Source of the DNA: Bradyrhizobium sp. LLZ17
GTDB lineage: Bacteria; Pseudomonadota; Alphaproteobacteria; Rhizobiales; Xanthobacteraceae
Assembly (NCBI RefSeq): GCF_041200145.1
Contig: NZ_CP165734.1
Span: 5,809,001 to 5,873,000, forward strand
Reading direction: 5' to 3'
DNA length: 64,000 nucleotides
Shown here: piece by piece, positions 36,538 to 45,457 of the stretch
Numbering within the stretch: the first letter of the stretch is position 1
Layout of the letters: each line of letters begins with the position of its first letter
Made by a program: the position numbers and the translations under genes
The notes under the pieces: model-generated
What the model saw: the letters and a program-made list of their open reading frames with translations, nothing else
Databases searched by the model: none
Told to the model about the DNA's origin: nothing

Positions 36538-37679
36538 ATGGCGTTTCTCAGCGTCGAGCAATTAGACGGTCAGGTATCCAGCACGTCGGGAATCTCAGTC
36601 GATTTCTTGCGCGACTGGCGGCCGGCCGCATTGCGCCTGAACGCTGGACATCGCACCGCGTTCCAGCATGGTTACTGGTTAGGTGCCTGGTACGAGGCCT
36701 TTCACGGCGCGGCGCCGCTGATCGCAGTCATCACCGACACGGCGACCGGCAGGGACATCGCGATGGTGCCGATGTTCAGCCATATCAGACGCGGCATCCG
36801 CGTCGTCGAGTTTGCCGATCTCGGCGTCTCCGACAACAACGCTCCGATCCTGGCCTGCGACGCCAGCTTCGATGCGGCCGGCGCAGAGGCGGTCAGCGCG
36901 GCGCTGGTCGATGGTTTGCGCGCCTTGCCCGATCGCTTCGACCTGCTTCGCTTCAAGAAGATGCCGGCCTATGTCGGCGCCAAACCGAATCCGCTGGTGT
37001 CGCTCGGCCGGTTCGGCTCATGCTCGCTCAACGGCAACCTCGTGCTGACCGGCGACGACTACGCAGATTATCAGGCGTCGATCAAGCGCATGCAGATGCC
37101 GCGCTGCTGGCGCGTGTTCAGCCGTCATGCCGGCGCCCGGTTCGAAATCGCGACGGATATTGCCCGCGCGCACGAGTTGCTCGACGTGATGGACGTGCAG
37201 CAGCAGGAGCGTATGCAGCTGCTGGGCTCGCCATTCGTCCTCAATAACGAGGTCCACGCCCGCTTCTACCGCGATGTCGCGCGGCAGGGCATTGCGGAAG
37301 GCTATGCGGTGGTTTCGGCGCTCGCCTGCGACGAGGGCATTGTCGCGACCACGTTCGGCGTCCGATACGGCGCAACTTATTTCCTGCTGCGGATCGGCCA
37401 TGCCGGCAAGGCCTGGGCGAATTGCTCGCCGGGCCTGCTGGTGACCGAGCGCACCATGGCAGCGCTGCATGCCCAGGGCGTGCGGCGCTTCGATCTCAGC
37501 ATCGGCAATCACGATTACAAGCGCCGGTTCGGCGCTGAGCAGGTCCCGCTGACCGATGTCAGCATCGCGCTGTCCTGGCGCGGTCTGCCTTTGTCCTGCG
37601 CGACCATGCCGCGCAGGGCCTGCGCCGGCATCCAAAGCTTGCAGCGTTGGTCGCGCGGGCCATGGCGAAGAGACGCTGA
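36538..37679 (+). CDS. CelD/BcsL-type GNAT acyltransferase, frameshifted near the end
   Basis: About 380 aa of the GNAT_6 (CelD/BcsL) family often found in exopolysaccharide clusters, where members may acylate the polymer. The core has RFDLSIGNHDYKRRFGAEQ, the family's best conserved stretch. Near 37587-37593 (CTGCCTTTG) the frame departs: adding one C restores FVLRDHAAQGLRRHPKLAAL and the expected stop at 37677-37679. Without it, translation runs on into the next gene and gives a spurious 702-aa fusion. The residues after the break are Arg/Ser/Cys-rich and unlike the family. The start is ATG 36538. Confidence 0.82.
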
Positions 37680-37761
37680 ATCGCGCAGCGCCCCTGGTTG
37701 CAACGGTCACTCGAATATCGCAATCGTTGTGCTATCGTTGTCTCCAAAGCCTGGAGGCGAC

Positions 37762-38646
37762 ATGGACGATCGTTCGAACAAATATCGCGCGTTCTATGCG
37801 CAATTGATCTGCGCTGCCGCCAAAGCCCCCGATCCCCGCATCGAGCAGGCGTTTCGCAACGTCAGGCGCGAGCCCTTTGCCGGACCCGGGCCGTGGTCGA
37901 TCTCGCTCGGCGGGCATCCTTATGTCGTGACGCCCGATGATGATCCCGCCTTCCTCTATCAGAATACGCTTCTGGCGCTGGATCCGGCGCGTGGCGTCAA
38001 TATCGGCATGCCCGCCGCGCACGCCTACTGGCTCGGCGGCTGTGGTGTGAAGGAAGGTGAGACCGTGCTCCAGATCGGCGCGGGCACCGGTTACTACACC
38101 GCTATTCTCGCCGAGCTCGTCGGTCCCAATGGCCGCGTCTATGCCTATGAGATCGATGAGCGCCTGGCGGCACTCGCGCGCGAGAATTTGAAAGACATCA
38201 CTGCAGTCGAGCTGCGCGAGCGCTCGGGCATTGCCTCCGATCTGCCAAGGGCTGATGTGATCTACGTCTGTGCGGGCGCGGCGCAGCCCGCCATGGAATG
38301 GCTCGAGGCGTTGCGGCCCGGCGGGCGACTGGTGTTTCCGTTGGCCCCGGAGGGCGTGCTCGGCGGCATGCTGATGGTCACGCGCCCCGATCAGGGCCTG
38401 GCCTGGCCCGCCAAATTCTTAGGGCGAGCCCAGTTCATCGGTTGCGCGGGACTGCAGGATGCGGATGCCGGCCGGCGCTTGGCCGAGGCGTTCGCAAGAG
38501 GATGGGAGCGCGTGCAGTCGTTGCGGAGACGGGACACGCCCGACTACACCTGCTGGTTTGCCGGCGACGGCTGGTGGCTTTCGACTGCGCCTGCATTTGC
38601 ACCGGCAATCGATATTCCGCCGCATGCGGACATCACGCAGGCCTGA
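37762..38646 (+). CDS. Protein-L-isoaspartate O-methyltransferase-like protein
   Basis: 294-aa SAM-dependent methyltransferase of the PCMT fold. Motif I is LQIGAGTGYYTAILAELVG, followed by GRVYAYEIDERLAALAREN; the N-terminal RIEQAFRNVRREPFAGPGPW matches PCMT relatives. I start at ATG 37762 because it has a clean GGAGG ribosome site 5 bp upstream, lies 82 bp past the restored stop of the CelD-type gene, and begins exactly where PCMT similarity begins. Whether it repairs isoaspartate or modifies another substrate is unknown. Confidence 0.85.
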   Translation: MDDRSNKYRAFYAQLICAAAKAPDPRIEQAFRNVRREPFAGPGPWSISLGGHPYVVTPDDDPAFLYQNTLLALDPARGVNIGMPAAHAYWLGGCGVKEGETVLQIGAGTGYYTAILAELVGPNGRVYAYEIDERLAALARENLKDITAVELRERSGIASDLPRADVIYVCAGAAQPAMEWLEALRPGGRLVFPLAPEGVLGGMLMVTRPDQGLAWPAKFLGRAQFIGCAGLQDADAGRRLAEAFARGWERVQSLRRRDTPDYTCWFAGDGWWLSTAPAFAPAIDIPPHADITQA

Positions 38647-38650
38647 CGCC

Positions 38651-38785
38651 TCATGATCCCGTGCACCCGGCGCAGTGAAACCGGCCGCGGGAGGCGCGGA
38701 ACAGGCTGCGGCAATACCAGCGCCGTGTCAGCGCCTGCACCGGCCTGCGGATCATCTGCGCCAGAAAGAGAATTTCGAAAGCCAT
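38651..38785 (-). CDS. Small protein (44 aa) with C-terminal HCAGC motif
   Basis: A short frame with an AGGAG site 8 bp before ATG 38785. The predicted protein begins MAFEILFLAQMIRR, is arginine-rich, and ends in a cysteine pair CAGC after a histidine. Too short for family assignment; ends 4 bp from the convergent methyltransferase gene. The ribosome site and a gene-sized gap support it, but it remains a candidate only. Confidence 0.45.
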   Translation of the reverse strand: MAFEILFLAQMIRRPVQALTRRWYCRSLFRASRGRFHCAGCTGS

Positions 38786-38888
38786 TCGCGTCGCTCCTGC
38801 GACGATAGATAGGGCGACAATTCCCGAACGAGAATGCCGCCCTGATCGCATCGGCCATGCTGTCGTTTGCGAGACTTGATAGTGAACC

Positions 38889-39488
38889 TCAACCGTGCAG
38901 CTTCTTGGCGGTTTCCGCGATCGCGCGTCCCTGGTAGCGCGCGCCGGCGAGCTCGTTGGCGCTGGGCTGGCGGCTGCCGTCGCCACCGGTGATCGTGGTG
39001 GCGCCGTAGGGTGCGCCGCCGGTGACTTCGTCGAGCTTCATCTGGCCGGCAAAGCCGTAGTTCATGCCGACGATCACCATGCCGAAATGCAGCAAGTTGG
39101 TGATGATCGAGAACAGTGTCGTCTCCTGTCCGCCATGCTGGGTTGCGGTCGCCGTGAAGGCGCCGCCGACCTTGCCATGCAGTGCGCCCTTGGCCCAGAG
39201 CCCGCCGGCCTGATCCAGAAAGTTCGCCATCTGCGAGGTCATGCGGCCGAAACGGGTGCCGGTGCCGACGATGATCGCGTCGTAATTGGCGAGGTCCTCG
39301 ACCTTGGCGACGGGAGCTGCCTGGTCGACCTTGTAATACGAAGCCTTGGCGACCTCGGCGGGCACCAGCTCGGGCACGCGCTTGATGTCGACAGTGGCGC
39401 CGGCTTCGCGCGCGCCTTCGGCGACCGCGTTCGCCATCGCTTCGATATGGCCGTAGGCAGAGTAATAGAGAACGAGAACTTTGGTCAT
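38889..39488 (-). CDS. wrbA: NAD(P)H:quinone oxidoreductase, WrbA type
   Basis: 199-aa flavodoxin-like FMN enzyme reducing quinones with two electrons in the cytoplasm, protecting from redox cycling. Flavin loop [16 protein letters not shown] at the N-terminus, [17 protein letters not shown] and the STQHGGQE-like [15 protein letters not shown] segment are WrbA hallmarks. It lies 53 bp downstream of the pirin gene in the same direction, suggesting one redox-stress operon governed by the divergent LysR protein. Confidence 0.94.
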   Translation of the reverse strand: MTKVLVLYYSAYGHIEAMANAVAEGAREAGATVDIKRVPELVPAEVAKASYYKVDQAAPVAKVEDLANYDAIIVGTGTRFGRMTSQMANFLDQAGGLWAKGALHGKVGGAFTATATQHGGQETTLFSIITNLLHFGMVIVGMNYGFAGQMKLDEVTGGAPYGATTITGGDGSRQPSANELAGARYQGRAIAETAKKLHG

Positions 39489-39541
39489 GGTGGTCTCCGT
39501 TGGGATTGAAGGTGACTGTTTGATTGGCAGGAGTGGTGCGC

Positions 39542-40246
39542 TCAGGCCGCGTCGACGAGCACGAGCTCGGAATCTTCCAGGGCCGTGATCTTCAGGCTGG
39601 CCTCGCCACGAATTGCGGCGCCGTCCCGCGCGTTGACGCGCACGCCGTTGATCTCGACGGCACCTGCCGCCGGCACCAGATAAAGGTGTCGCGACCTCTC
39701 GGGCTCGTACTCCGCGGTCTCACCCGCCTTCAGCGTGGTCGCCAGCACCCGGGCATCGGCACGGATCGGCAGCGCGTCCTTGTCGTTCGCGTCGCCGCTC
39801 GCGATGGTGACGAGCTTGCCCGAGCGGTTTGCCTTGGGGAACGGCTTCGAGCCCCAGGTTGGTTGGCCACCGCGCAGCGTCGGCTCGATCCAGATCTGGA
39901 AGATGCGCGCCTTGGTCGGCTCGAGATTGTACTCGGAGTGGCGGATGCCGCTGCCGGCGCTCATCACCTGCACGTCGCCAGCCTCGGTGCGTCCCTCATT
40001 GCCGAGGTTGTCCTGATGGGTGATCGCGCCCTCGCGCACATAGGTGATGATTTCCATGTTGGCGTGGGGATGGGCGGGAAAGCCGGTGTTTGGCGCGATC
40101 TCGTCGTCGTTCCACACCCGCAAGGCGCCGTGACCCATGTTGTCCGGGTCATAGTGGCTCGCGAAGGAGAAATGATGCTTGGCCTTGAGCCAGCCGTGAT
40201 CGGCGCCGCCGAGCTTGTTGAAAGGTCTGAGTTCGATCATCTGCAT
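39542..40246 (-). CDS. Pirin-family protein
   Basis: 234-aa bicupin. The N-terminal cupin has the metal-binding pattern [16 protein letters not shown] with a later TH-x-D (ITHQDNLG) and a glutamate, so an iron site is likely; bacterial relatives (YhhW) show quercetinase activity. The order pirin-wrbA with a divergent LysR regulator is a frequent arrangement and points to a response to quinones or oxidative stress. Confidence 0.92.
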   Translation of the reverse strand: MQMIELRPFNKLGGADHGWLKAKHHFSFASHYDPDNMGHGALRVWNDDEIAPNTGFPAHPHANMEIITYVREGAITHQDNLGNEGRTEAGDVQVMSAGSGIRHSEYNLEPTKARIFQIWIEPTLRGGQPTWGSKPFPKANRSGKLVTIASGDANDKDALPIRADARVLATTLKAGETAEYEPERSRHLYLVPAAGAVEINGVRVNARDGAAIRGEASLKITALEDSELVLVDAA

Positions 40247-40337
40247 AATCCTTTGCTTGAGCTTGACGCCTCAGGCGCCAAAGCCGCCGTCGACCCTTGG
40301 ATAAGTCTCTGTCTGTGGTATAGAAATAGAAACTGTC

Positions 40338-40352
40338 GAAACATATTGTTTC
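40338..40352. promoter_or_regulatory. Dyad GAAACA-TAT-TGTTTC in the pirin/LysR promoter
   Basis: A perfect 6-bp inverted repeat in the 133-bp gap between the divergent pirin and LysR genes, in locally AT-rich DNA. A partial extra copy, GAAACT, precedes it at 40328. It lies 28 bp before the LysR ATG and is a good candidate binding site of that regulator. Confidence 0.5.
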
Positions 40353-40379
40353 ATTAAACATCCCAATTGGGCGGCGGCC

Positions 40380-41315
40380 ATGGCAAAACTTCCGGACTTC
40401 GAGGCGCTCGCGATCTTCGCAAAAGTCGTGGAATTACGGTCGTTTGCGGCGGCCGCGGCCGAACTCATGATGTCCAAGGCAACCGTGTCCAAGGCCGTGA
40501 CCAGGCTGGAGGAGCGGCTCGGCGCGCGGCTGTTCAACCGCACCTCGCGACGGCTCGCGCTCACCGACGCCGGGCACAAGCTTGCGGAGCGCGCGACCCG
40601 CCTTCTGAGCGACGGCGAGGCGGCGGAGAACGAGGCGCTGGCGCAATCGGTGGCGCCGCGCGGGCTGGTGCGGCTCGCGGTGCCCATGACGTTTGGGGTC
40701 AAGGCCGTAGCGCCGTTGCTGCCGGAGTTTTTCGAAACCTATCCGGAAGTCTCGGTCGACCTGCACCTGAGCGATGCGACCATCGACTTGATCGGCGAAG
40801 GTTTCGATATGGCGGTGCGGATCGCGCGGCTGCCGGATTCTTCGCTGATCGCGCGGCGTCTCTTCACCATGCCGCGCTTCACGGTGGCCGCGCCGTCATA
40901 CCTCAAGCGCCACGGCCGGCCGACGCATCCGATGCATCTCGCCGAGCACAAATGCTTCAGCTACGCCTATCTCTCCACGCCCAATGTCTGGCACTACACC
41001 AATGCGGCCGGCGAGCAGGCCAGCGTGCGCCCGGGTGGCCAGCTTCGCGCCAACAATGGCGAGGCCGTGATGCCGGCGTTGCTCGCCGGCCTCGGCATCG
41101 CCGAGCTTCCCGAATTCATCGTCGGCGATGCCATTTCATCCGGTGAGGTCGAGGTGCTCCTGAAGGACTGGAAGCAGGCCGAAGGCGCCGTACATCTGGT
41201 GACGCCACCCGGCGGCCCAAGGCCAGCGCGCGTGGAAGCACTCGGCGATTTTCTCGCGGCGAAACTTCCAGGCACCTGCAAGCGGCGGGTGCGCGGCAAG
41301 GCGAAGACGTCGTAA
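40380..41315 (+). CDS. LysR-family transcriptional regulator
   Basis: 311 aa. Intact winged helix-turn-helix at the N-terminus (FAKVVELRSFAAAAAELMMS) and a full effector domain (VDLHLSDATIDLIGEGFDMA). It belongs to the LysR branch often found divergent to wrbA/pirin or quinone reductase genes. A short arginine/lysine-rich tail follows. A palindromic repeat fills the gap before the next convergent gene. Confidence 0.93.
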   Translation: MAKLPDFEALAIFAKVVELRSFAAAAAELMMSKATVSKAVTRLEERLGARLFNRTSRRLALTDAGHKLAERATRLLSDGEAAENEALAQSVAPRGLVRLAVPMTFGVKAVAPLLPEFFETYPEVSVDLHLSDATIDLIGEGFDMAVRIARLPDSSLIARRLFTMPRFTVAAPSYLKRHGRPTHPMHLAEHKCFSYAYLSTPNVWHYTNAAGEQASVRPGGQLRANNGEAVMPALLAGLGIAELPEFIVGDAISSGEVEVLLKDWKQAEGAVHLVTPPGGPRPARVEALGDFLAAKLPGTCKRRVRGKAKTS

Positions 41316-41336
41316 ACCGGGCGGCTTCAACCCCCT

Positions 41337-41416
41337 CGTCATTGCGAGCGTAGCGAAGCAATCCAGAATCCCTCTGCGGAGGCACCCTGGATTGCTTCGG
41401 TGCGCTCGCAATGACG
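41337..41416. repeat. Dispersed intergenic palindrome (cgtcat...atgacg class)
   Basis: Outer arms CGTCATTGCGAGCG and CGCTCGCAATGACG, inner arms GAAGCAATCCAG and CTGGATTGCTTC, 80 bp in all. It lies between the convergent LysR gene and a small hypothetical gene and could end transcription from both sides. One of four such elements in the window. Confidence 0.8.
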
Positions 41417-41423
41417 GATTCGG

Positions 41424-41681
41424 TTACATCACCTTCACCCCGTCGCGCGCGACAACACGCAGGTTCGGCTTCAGCGTCTCGTCCAGCCGCGACTTCCATT
41501 CCTGGACACGCGGATCGGTCGAGCGCGCCGCGCAGACGGCGTATTGATGGACCGATTGCGCCAGGGCGCGTCGCGCTTCCGGCGTGCGCGTCATTTCGGG
41601 TTTTGAAAGCCGCAGGACGATCGCCGCGAGATTCACCAGCATCTCGTCCAGGGCGACGTCAATGGTTGCAAGTTTTCCCAT
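41424..41681 (-). CDS. Small hypothetical protein
   Basis: 85 aa, mostly helical in character (ALDEMLVNLAAIVLRLSK; QYAVCAARSTDPRVQEWKS), no signal peptide, not recognised. The ATG at 41681 has a strong AGGAGG site 6 bp upstream, which is the main evidence that it is translated. Divergent from the Bug receptor gene by about 147 bp. Confidence 0.65.
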   Translation of the reverse strand: MGKLATIDVALDEMLVNLAAIVLRLSKPEMTRTPEARRALAQSVHQYAVCAARSTDPRVQEWKSRLDETLKPNLRVVARDGVKVM

Positions 41682-41828
41682 GGCACCCCTCCTGGCAGGG
41701 CAACGGTGGCTGGGAGCATGCGTTCCTGGCCGGGCCGAACATGGTTAATGCTTGGTAAAAATCTTGTTCTTGCCGGTCGCTGCGCTAGGCTGGGAGCGAA
41801 ACAAGAAAAGATCGGGGAGGGACCTGCC

Positions 41829-42815
41829 ATGGATCGACGCGACGTCCTGCGCGCCGCTGCCACGCTGCCGTTGTTGCGCGCCGCGCTGCCTGACAAAGCC
41901 TTGGCGCAAACTTATCCCACCCGCAACATCACCATGATCGTGCCATTCCCGGCCGGGGGCCAGGCTGATCTCGCGGCACGCCCCGTGGCGCAGGCGCTGG
42001 AGCGCATCCTCGGCAAGTCCGTCATCGTCGACAACCGCGCCGGCGGGGCCGGCGGATCGGTCGGCAATGCCGCCGCAGCGCGCGCCGAGCCGGACGGCCA
42101 TACGCTGCTGATGACGCTGTCCTCGCTGGCGGTGCTCCCCGAGGCCGACCGGTTGTTCGAGCGTCCCGTCGCCTATGAGGTCTCCCAGTTCATGCCGATC
42201 GCGCGCGTGCTGGCCGACCCCACGCTGCTCGCGGTGCCGGCCTCCGCGCCATGGCAGACGGCGCAGGATTTCGTCGAGGATGCGAAGCAGCGACCCGGCC
42301 AGATCACCTATGGCTCGTCCGGCCCTTACGGCACGCTGCATGTGGCGATGGAGATGTTCGCCAACAGCGCCGGCATCAAGCTGTTGCACGTGCCCTTTCG
42401 CGGCGCTGGTCCCGCGCTGACCGCGCTGCTCGGCGGCACCGTGCAGGCGATCGCGGCGGCACCGGGCACGCTGAAGCCGCAGGTCGACGACGGCAAGCTG
42501 CGCGTGCTCGGCAATTGCGGCGCACAGCGCATCGCGAGCTTCCCTGACGTGCCGACCTTCCGGGAACTCGGCTACAAAGATGTCGAGATGTACATCTGGG
42601 CCGGGCTGTTTGCGCAGAGTGCGCTTCCTGCGCCGATCGCAACGCGGCTGCGGCAAGCGATGGCGCAGGTGATGACGAGCCCGGACGTGCTCAGGACGTT
42701 TGAAGCCTCGGGCAGTCTCGTTGCCTATCAGGATGCGCCGGCATTTTCCGAGTTCGTCGCAGTCGACAGCGCGCGGCTGATCGCGGCGGTCAAGAAGATC
42801 GGCAAGGTCGAATAG
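41829..42815 (+). CDS. Tripartite tricarboxylate transporter receptor (Bug family)
   Basis: 328-aa periplasmic solute receptor. MDRRDVLRAAATLPLLRAALP...ALAQ looks like a Tat-type export signal (twin arginine followed by a hydrophobic stretch). The mature protein shows Bug hallmarks: ITMIVPFPAGGQADLAARP and KSVIVDNRAGGAGGSVGN. The start is ATG 41829, after GGGAGG. No TctA/TctB membrane genes are nearby; orphan Bug receptors are common in this group of bacteria. Confidence 0.92.
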   Translation: MDRRDVLRAAATLPLLRAALPDKALAQTYPTRNITMIVPFPAGGQADLAARPVAQALERILGKSVIVDNRAGGAGGSVGNAAAARAEPDGHTLLMTLSSLAVLPEADRLFERPVAYEVSQFMPIARVLADPTLLAVPASAPWQTAQDFVEDAKQRPGQITYGSSGPYGTLHVAMEMFANSAGIKLLHVPFRGAGPALTALLGGTVQAIAAAPGTLKPQVDDGKLRVLGNCGAQRIASFPDVPTFRELGYKDVEMYIWAGLFAQSALPAPIATRLRQAMAQVMTSPDVLRTFEASGSLVAYQDAPAFSEFVAVDSARLIAAVKKIGKVE

Positions 42816-42908
42816 GTTCCAGTTTCGCTTTCACATTTTTTTGTTGGTCCAGAACCATCCCGCGCCTCATTGATTGGGGAGATTTTGACTGAACGGGAAG
42901 GATCGGAC

Positions 42909-43256
42909 ATGCGAACAGAGCGGATTGCGCTGGGCCTGGCGCTTGCGATCGGCGGTATCGTCGCGCAGGAGGCTGCGTCCGCCGAAGACTATCGGGGGAC
43001 GATGGAACAGCAGATGGCTTGCACCCCGGATGTCTGGCGCCTGTGCAGCAGCCAGATTCCAGACGTCAACCGCATCGTCGCCTGCTTGCAGCAGAACACG
43101 ACCCAGCTCTCGAGCGGATGTCGTGCGGTGTTCCAGTCCAACAACCAGGTGCAGCCGCAGCAACCGGTCCCGCGCAATCGCGCCGCGCCGCCGCGCTACA
43201 ACGCTGCACCGCCGCCTCCGCCCGCGCAACCGCGTCCCTTTGACGACGACGATTAG
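42909..43256 (+). CDS. Exported cysteine-containing protein of unknown function
   Basis: 115 aa. A signal peptide (MRTERIALGLALAIGGIVAQEAASA) precedes a small domain with four cysteines (MACTPDVWRLC...VACLQQ...SGCRAVF) reminiscent of short Cys-rich repeats, then a disordered proline-rich tail ending in four aspartates. The start is ATG 42909 after AAGGATC. Alone in its operon. Function unknown. Confidence 0.75.
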   Translation: MRTERIALGLALAIGGIVAQEAASAEDYRGTMEQQMACTPDVWRLCSSQIPDVNRIVACLQQNTTQLSSGCRAVFQSNNQVQPQQPVPRNRAAPPRYNAAPPPPPAQPRPFDDDD

Positions 43257-43315
43257 CGGTGCCCTAGCCACATGCCAAGCAGCGGCAGGCGCGACGATGC
43301 GGTCGTGCCGCTCGT

Positions 43316-44146
43316 TCAACGCTCTCGCTTGCGGTCCGATTCAGGTCGACGTCCCAGCACCGTCCGCAAGGCGACACCGAAGAGAATAACTGCGACCGGC
43401 CAATGGAACCAGATCTTATGGCTCGTGAAAAGATTGATCACGATCAGGAAGGCCGACACCGTAAGGGCTGCTGCCACCGGGCGGGGCAGCTTCGCTAGTC
43501 CATCCGACACGATTTGCGTCCAGGAGGACGGCTCGTGGCTGTCGCCAGTTCGCGAAGCACGAGATGCCCCTCGCGGAGCGGGGCTTTCCCCGATCGGGAC
43601 GCTCCCTTGCGCGGCAGTCTGTCCGCCCAAGGTCAGCCGATAGCTGGTCAGGGGAGCAATGTTCTTCAGGGGGCGCTGACCGAGACAGTCGAACCCAACG
43701 GATAATTTGTTGTGCACCTGATCGTAGACCGAGCTCGAGATCACAACGCCGCCGGGTTCGGCGAGTTCTTGCAGGCGCGACGCGATATTGACCCCGTCGC
43801 CATAGATGTCGGAGCCGTCCACCATCACATCGCCGAGGTTGATTCCGATGCGAAACCGCATCGGGTTCGCCTGAGGCGCGTCAGAATCCTGATGGGCGAT
43901 TTCCTGCTGAATCTCGACCGAGCATTGCACGGCCTCGACGACGCTGGCGAACTCGGCGATCACGGCATCGCCCCAGGTATTCACGATGCGGCCGTCGTGA
44001 CGCTCGACCAATCGCGCAATGGCGGTGCGGTAGCGGCGCAGCGTCTCCAGCGTTCCGGTCTCGTCTGCTTCCATCAGACGAGAATAGCCGTACACGTCAG
44101 CGCACAGGACTGTGGTCAGTCGTCGTTTCACTTTATCGTCGGTCAT
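43316..44146 (-). CDS. Class III adenylate/guanylate cyclase with two C-terminal membrane spans
   Basis: 276 aa. The N-terminal catalytic domain has TTVLCADVYGYSRLMEADE (first metal aspartate), RIVNTWGDAVIAEF and GINLGDVMVDGSDIYGDGVN (second metal site region and nucleotide-binding asparagine), so it looks active. The C-terminus carries two spans (VAAALTVSAFLIVINLF and WPVAVILFGVALRTVL), placing the enzyme at the inner membrane. I start at ATG 44146. Rhizobial genomes hold many such cyclases; the signal sensed here is unknown. Confidence 0.9.
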   Translation of the reverse strand: MTDDKVKRRLTTVLCADVYGYSRLMEADETGTLETLRRYRTAIARLVERHDGRIVNTWGDAVIAEFASVVEAVQCSVEIQQEIAHQDSDAPQANPMRFRIGINLGDVMVDGSDIYGDGVNIASRLQELAEPGGVVISSSVYDQVHNKLSVGFDCLGQRPLKNIAPLTSYRLTLGGQTAAQGSVPIGESPAPRGASRASRTGDSHEPSSWTQIVSDGLAKLPRPVAAALTVSAFLIVINLFTSHKIWFHWPVAVILFGVALRTVLGRRPESDRKRER

Positions 44147-44206
44147 GGTTGCTATGCTAGCCTCCCTGACCGGCAAATGCATCAGGCGTGGGGCGCCGAA
44201 GCCGCC

Positions 44207-44674
44207 TTACGCCCTGACCTCGCACACATCGACCCATTCGGCCGCGGTCAGCTCGGCCAGCCGCTCGGGCGTGATGCGCACGGCGCTGTGGGTCGAACCT
44301 GCCGCCGGCACCACGACGTCGAACGCCTTCAGCGAGACGTCGCAATAAACGGGCAGTGGTGACTTCAGTCCGAATGGGCACACGCCGCCGACCTCGTGCC
44401 CGGTGATCTCGGCAACCTCTTCCAGCCCCAGCATCTTCGGCTTGCCGCCGAACGCCGCCTTGACCTTCTTGTTGTCCATGCGCGAGGTGCCGGCCGCGAC
44501 GATCAGGATCACGCGCTCACCGACGCGCAGCGACAATGTCTTGGCGATCATGCCGGGCTCGACGCCATAGGCCTCGGCGGCCAGCGCCACCGTGGCGGAG
44601 CTGATCGGCGATTCCATGACGGTGATGTCGGAGGATTTTTCGGCGAAGAAGGCGCGAACGGATTCCAGGCTCAT
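44207..44674 (-). CDS. YbaK/EbsC-family protein (prolyl-tRNA deacylase-like)
   Basis: 155 aa of the YbaK/ProXp superfamily, which hydrolyses mischarged aminoacyl-tRNA, mostly Cys- or Ala-tRNA(Pro). Conserved parts: IAKTLSLRVGERVILIVAAG, MDNKKVKAAFG (with the key lysine) and GGVCPFGLKSPLPVYCD. ATG 44674 begins the family similarity; the frame is open further upstream but reads as arginine-rich shadow sequence. Follows the dehalogenase-like gene by 41 bp. Confidence 0.92.
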   Translation of the reverse strand: MSLESVRAFFAEKSSDITVMESPISSATVALAAEAYGVEPGMIAKTLSLRVGERVILIVAAGTSRMDNKKVKAAFGGKPKMLGLEEVAEITGHEVGGVCPFGLKSPLPVYCDVSLKAFDVVVPAAGSTHSAVRITPERLAELTAAEWVDVCEVRA

Positions 44675-44715
44675 TCCAGTCGGCTCATTACAGGCTATGG
44701 GCAGGCGGCGATTGC

Positions 44716-45447
44716 TTAGGCGATTCTTGGCAGCTCCGCGAGCGTGCGGATCCGATGGTCCGGCGCAAATCCGAGCTCGTCCATCTGGGTGCGGATCGCC
44801 TTGAACAGGGTCAGCGGTGCCACCAGCTCGTTCTCGACGCAAGCCAGCGCCATCGCTTCCGGCGTGACGCGCTCGATCCATGCGACGTTTAGTCCGAACG
44901 ATTTCGCGCCCGCGGCGTCCCAAGGATTTGAGGAGACGAACAGAACCTCATCGGGCTTGGTGCCGAGCACCTCGCCGATCAGCGCGTAGGCCTCGGGGCT
45001 CGGCTTGAAGATCTTCTTGGCATCGACGCTGATGGTGGCATCGAGCAGGCGGTCGAGGCCGGAATTGCGCACCAGCGCATTGAGCATGTCCGGGCTGCCG
45101 TTGGAGAGAATGGCGAGTTGTCGTGGCTTCAATGCGCCAAGTGCTGCCGTTGCATCCGGATAGAGATCGAGGTCGAGATATTTCTCGATCACCCGATCGA
45201 ACGTCTCGACGTCATGGCGGAGCCCGAGCATGCGCAGCGTATAGGCCAGCGAGTCGCGCGTGACGGCCGAAAAATCCTGGTAGCACCGCATCAGCGAGCG
45301 CAACCAGGTGTATTCGAGCTGCTTGATCCGCCAGACCTGCGTGATGATTTCGCCGTAGCCCGGGAACGCATCCTCAGTGATCTCCGCGACCGACTGGATG
45401 TCGTAGAGCGTCCCGTAGGCGTCGAAGACGACGGCTTTGATCGTCAC
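44716..45447 (-). CDS. Haloacid dehalogenase, type II (HAD superfamily)
   Basis: 243-aa HAD enzyme. Nucleophile Asp9 in FDAYGTLYD, LSNGSPDML (motif II), KIFKPSPEAYAL (motif III lysine) and SSNPWDAAGAKSFG (motif IV) match L-2-haloacid dehalogenases rather than phosphatases. It would convert 2-haloacids to 2-hydroxyacids with inverted configuration; the physiological substrate is unknown. Adjacent to an amidohydrolase gene upstream and YbaK downstream on the same strand. Confidence 0.92.
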   Translation of the reverse strand: MTIKAVVFDAYGTLYDIQSVAEITEDAFPGYGEIITQVWRIKQLEYTWLRSLMRCYQDFSAVTRDSLAYTLRMLGLRHDVETFDRVIEKYLDLDLYPDATAALGALKPRQLAILSNGSPDMLNALVRNSGLDRLLDATISVDAKKIFKPSPEAYALIGEVLGTKPDEVLFVSSNPWDAAGAKSFGLNVAWIERVTPEAMALACVENELVAPLTLFKAIRTQMDELGFAPDHRIRTLAELPRIA

Positions 45448-45457
45448 GCTGACCTCG

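Noticed and set aside
38544..38858. Minus-strand 104-codon frame over the PCMT-like gene end
   Set aside because: Overlaps both the methyltransferase and the better-supported 44-aa frame and has no ribosome site.
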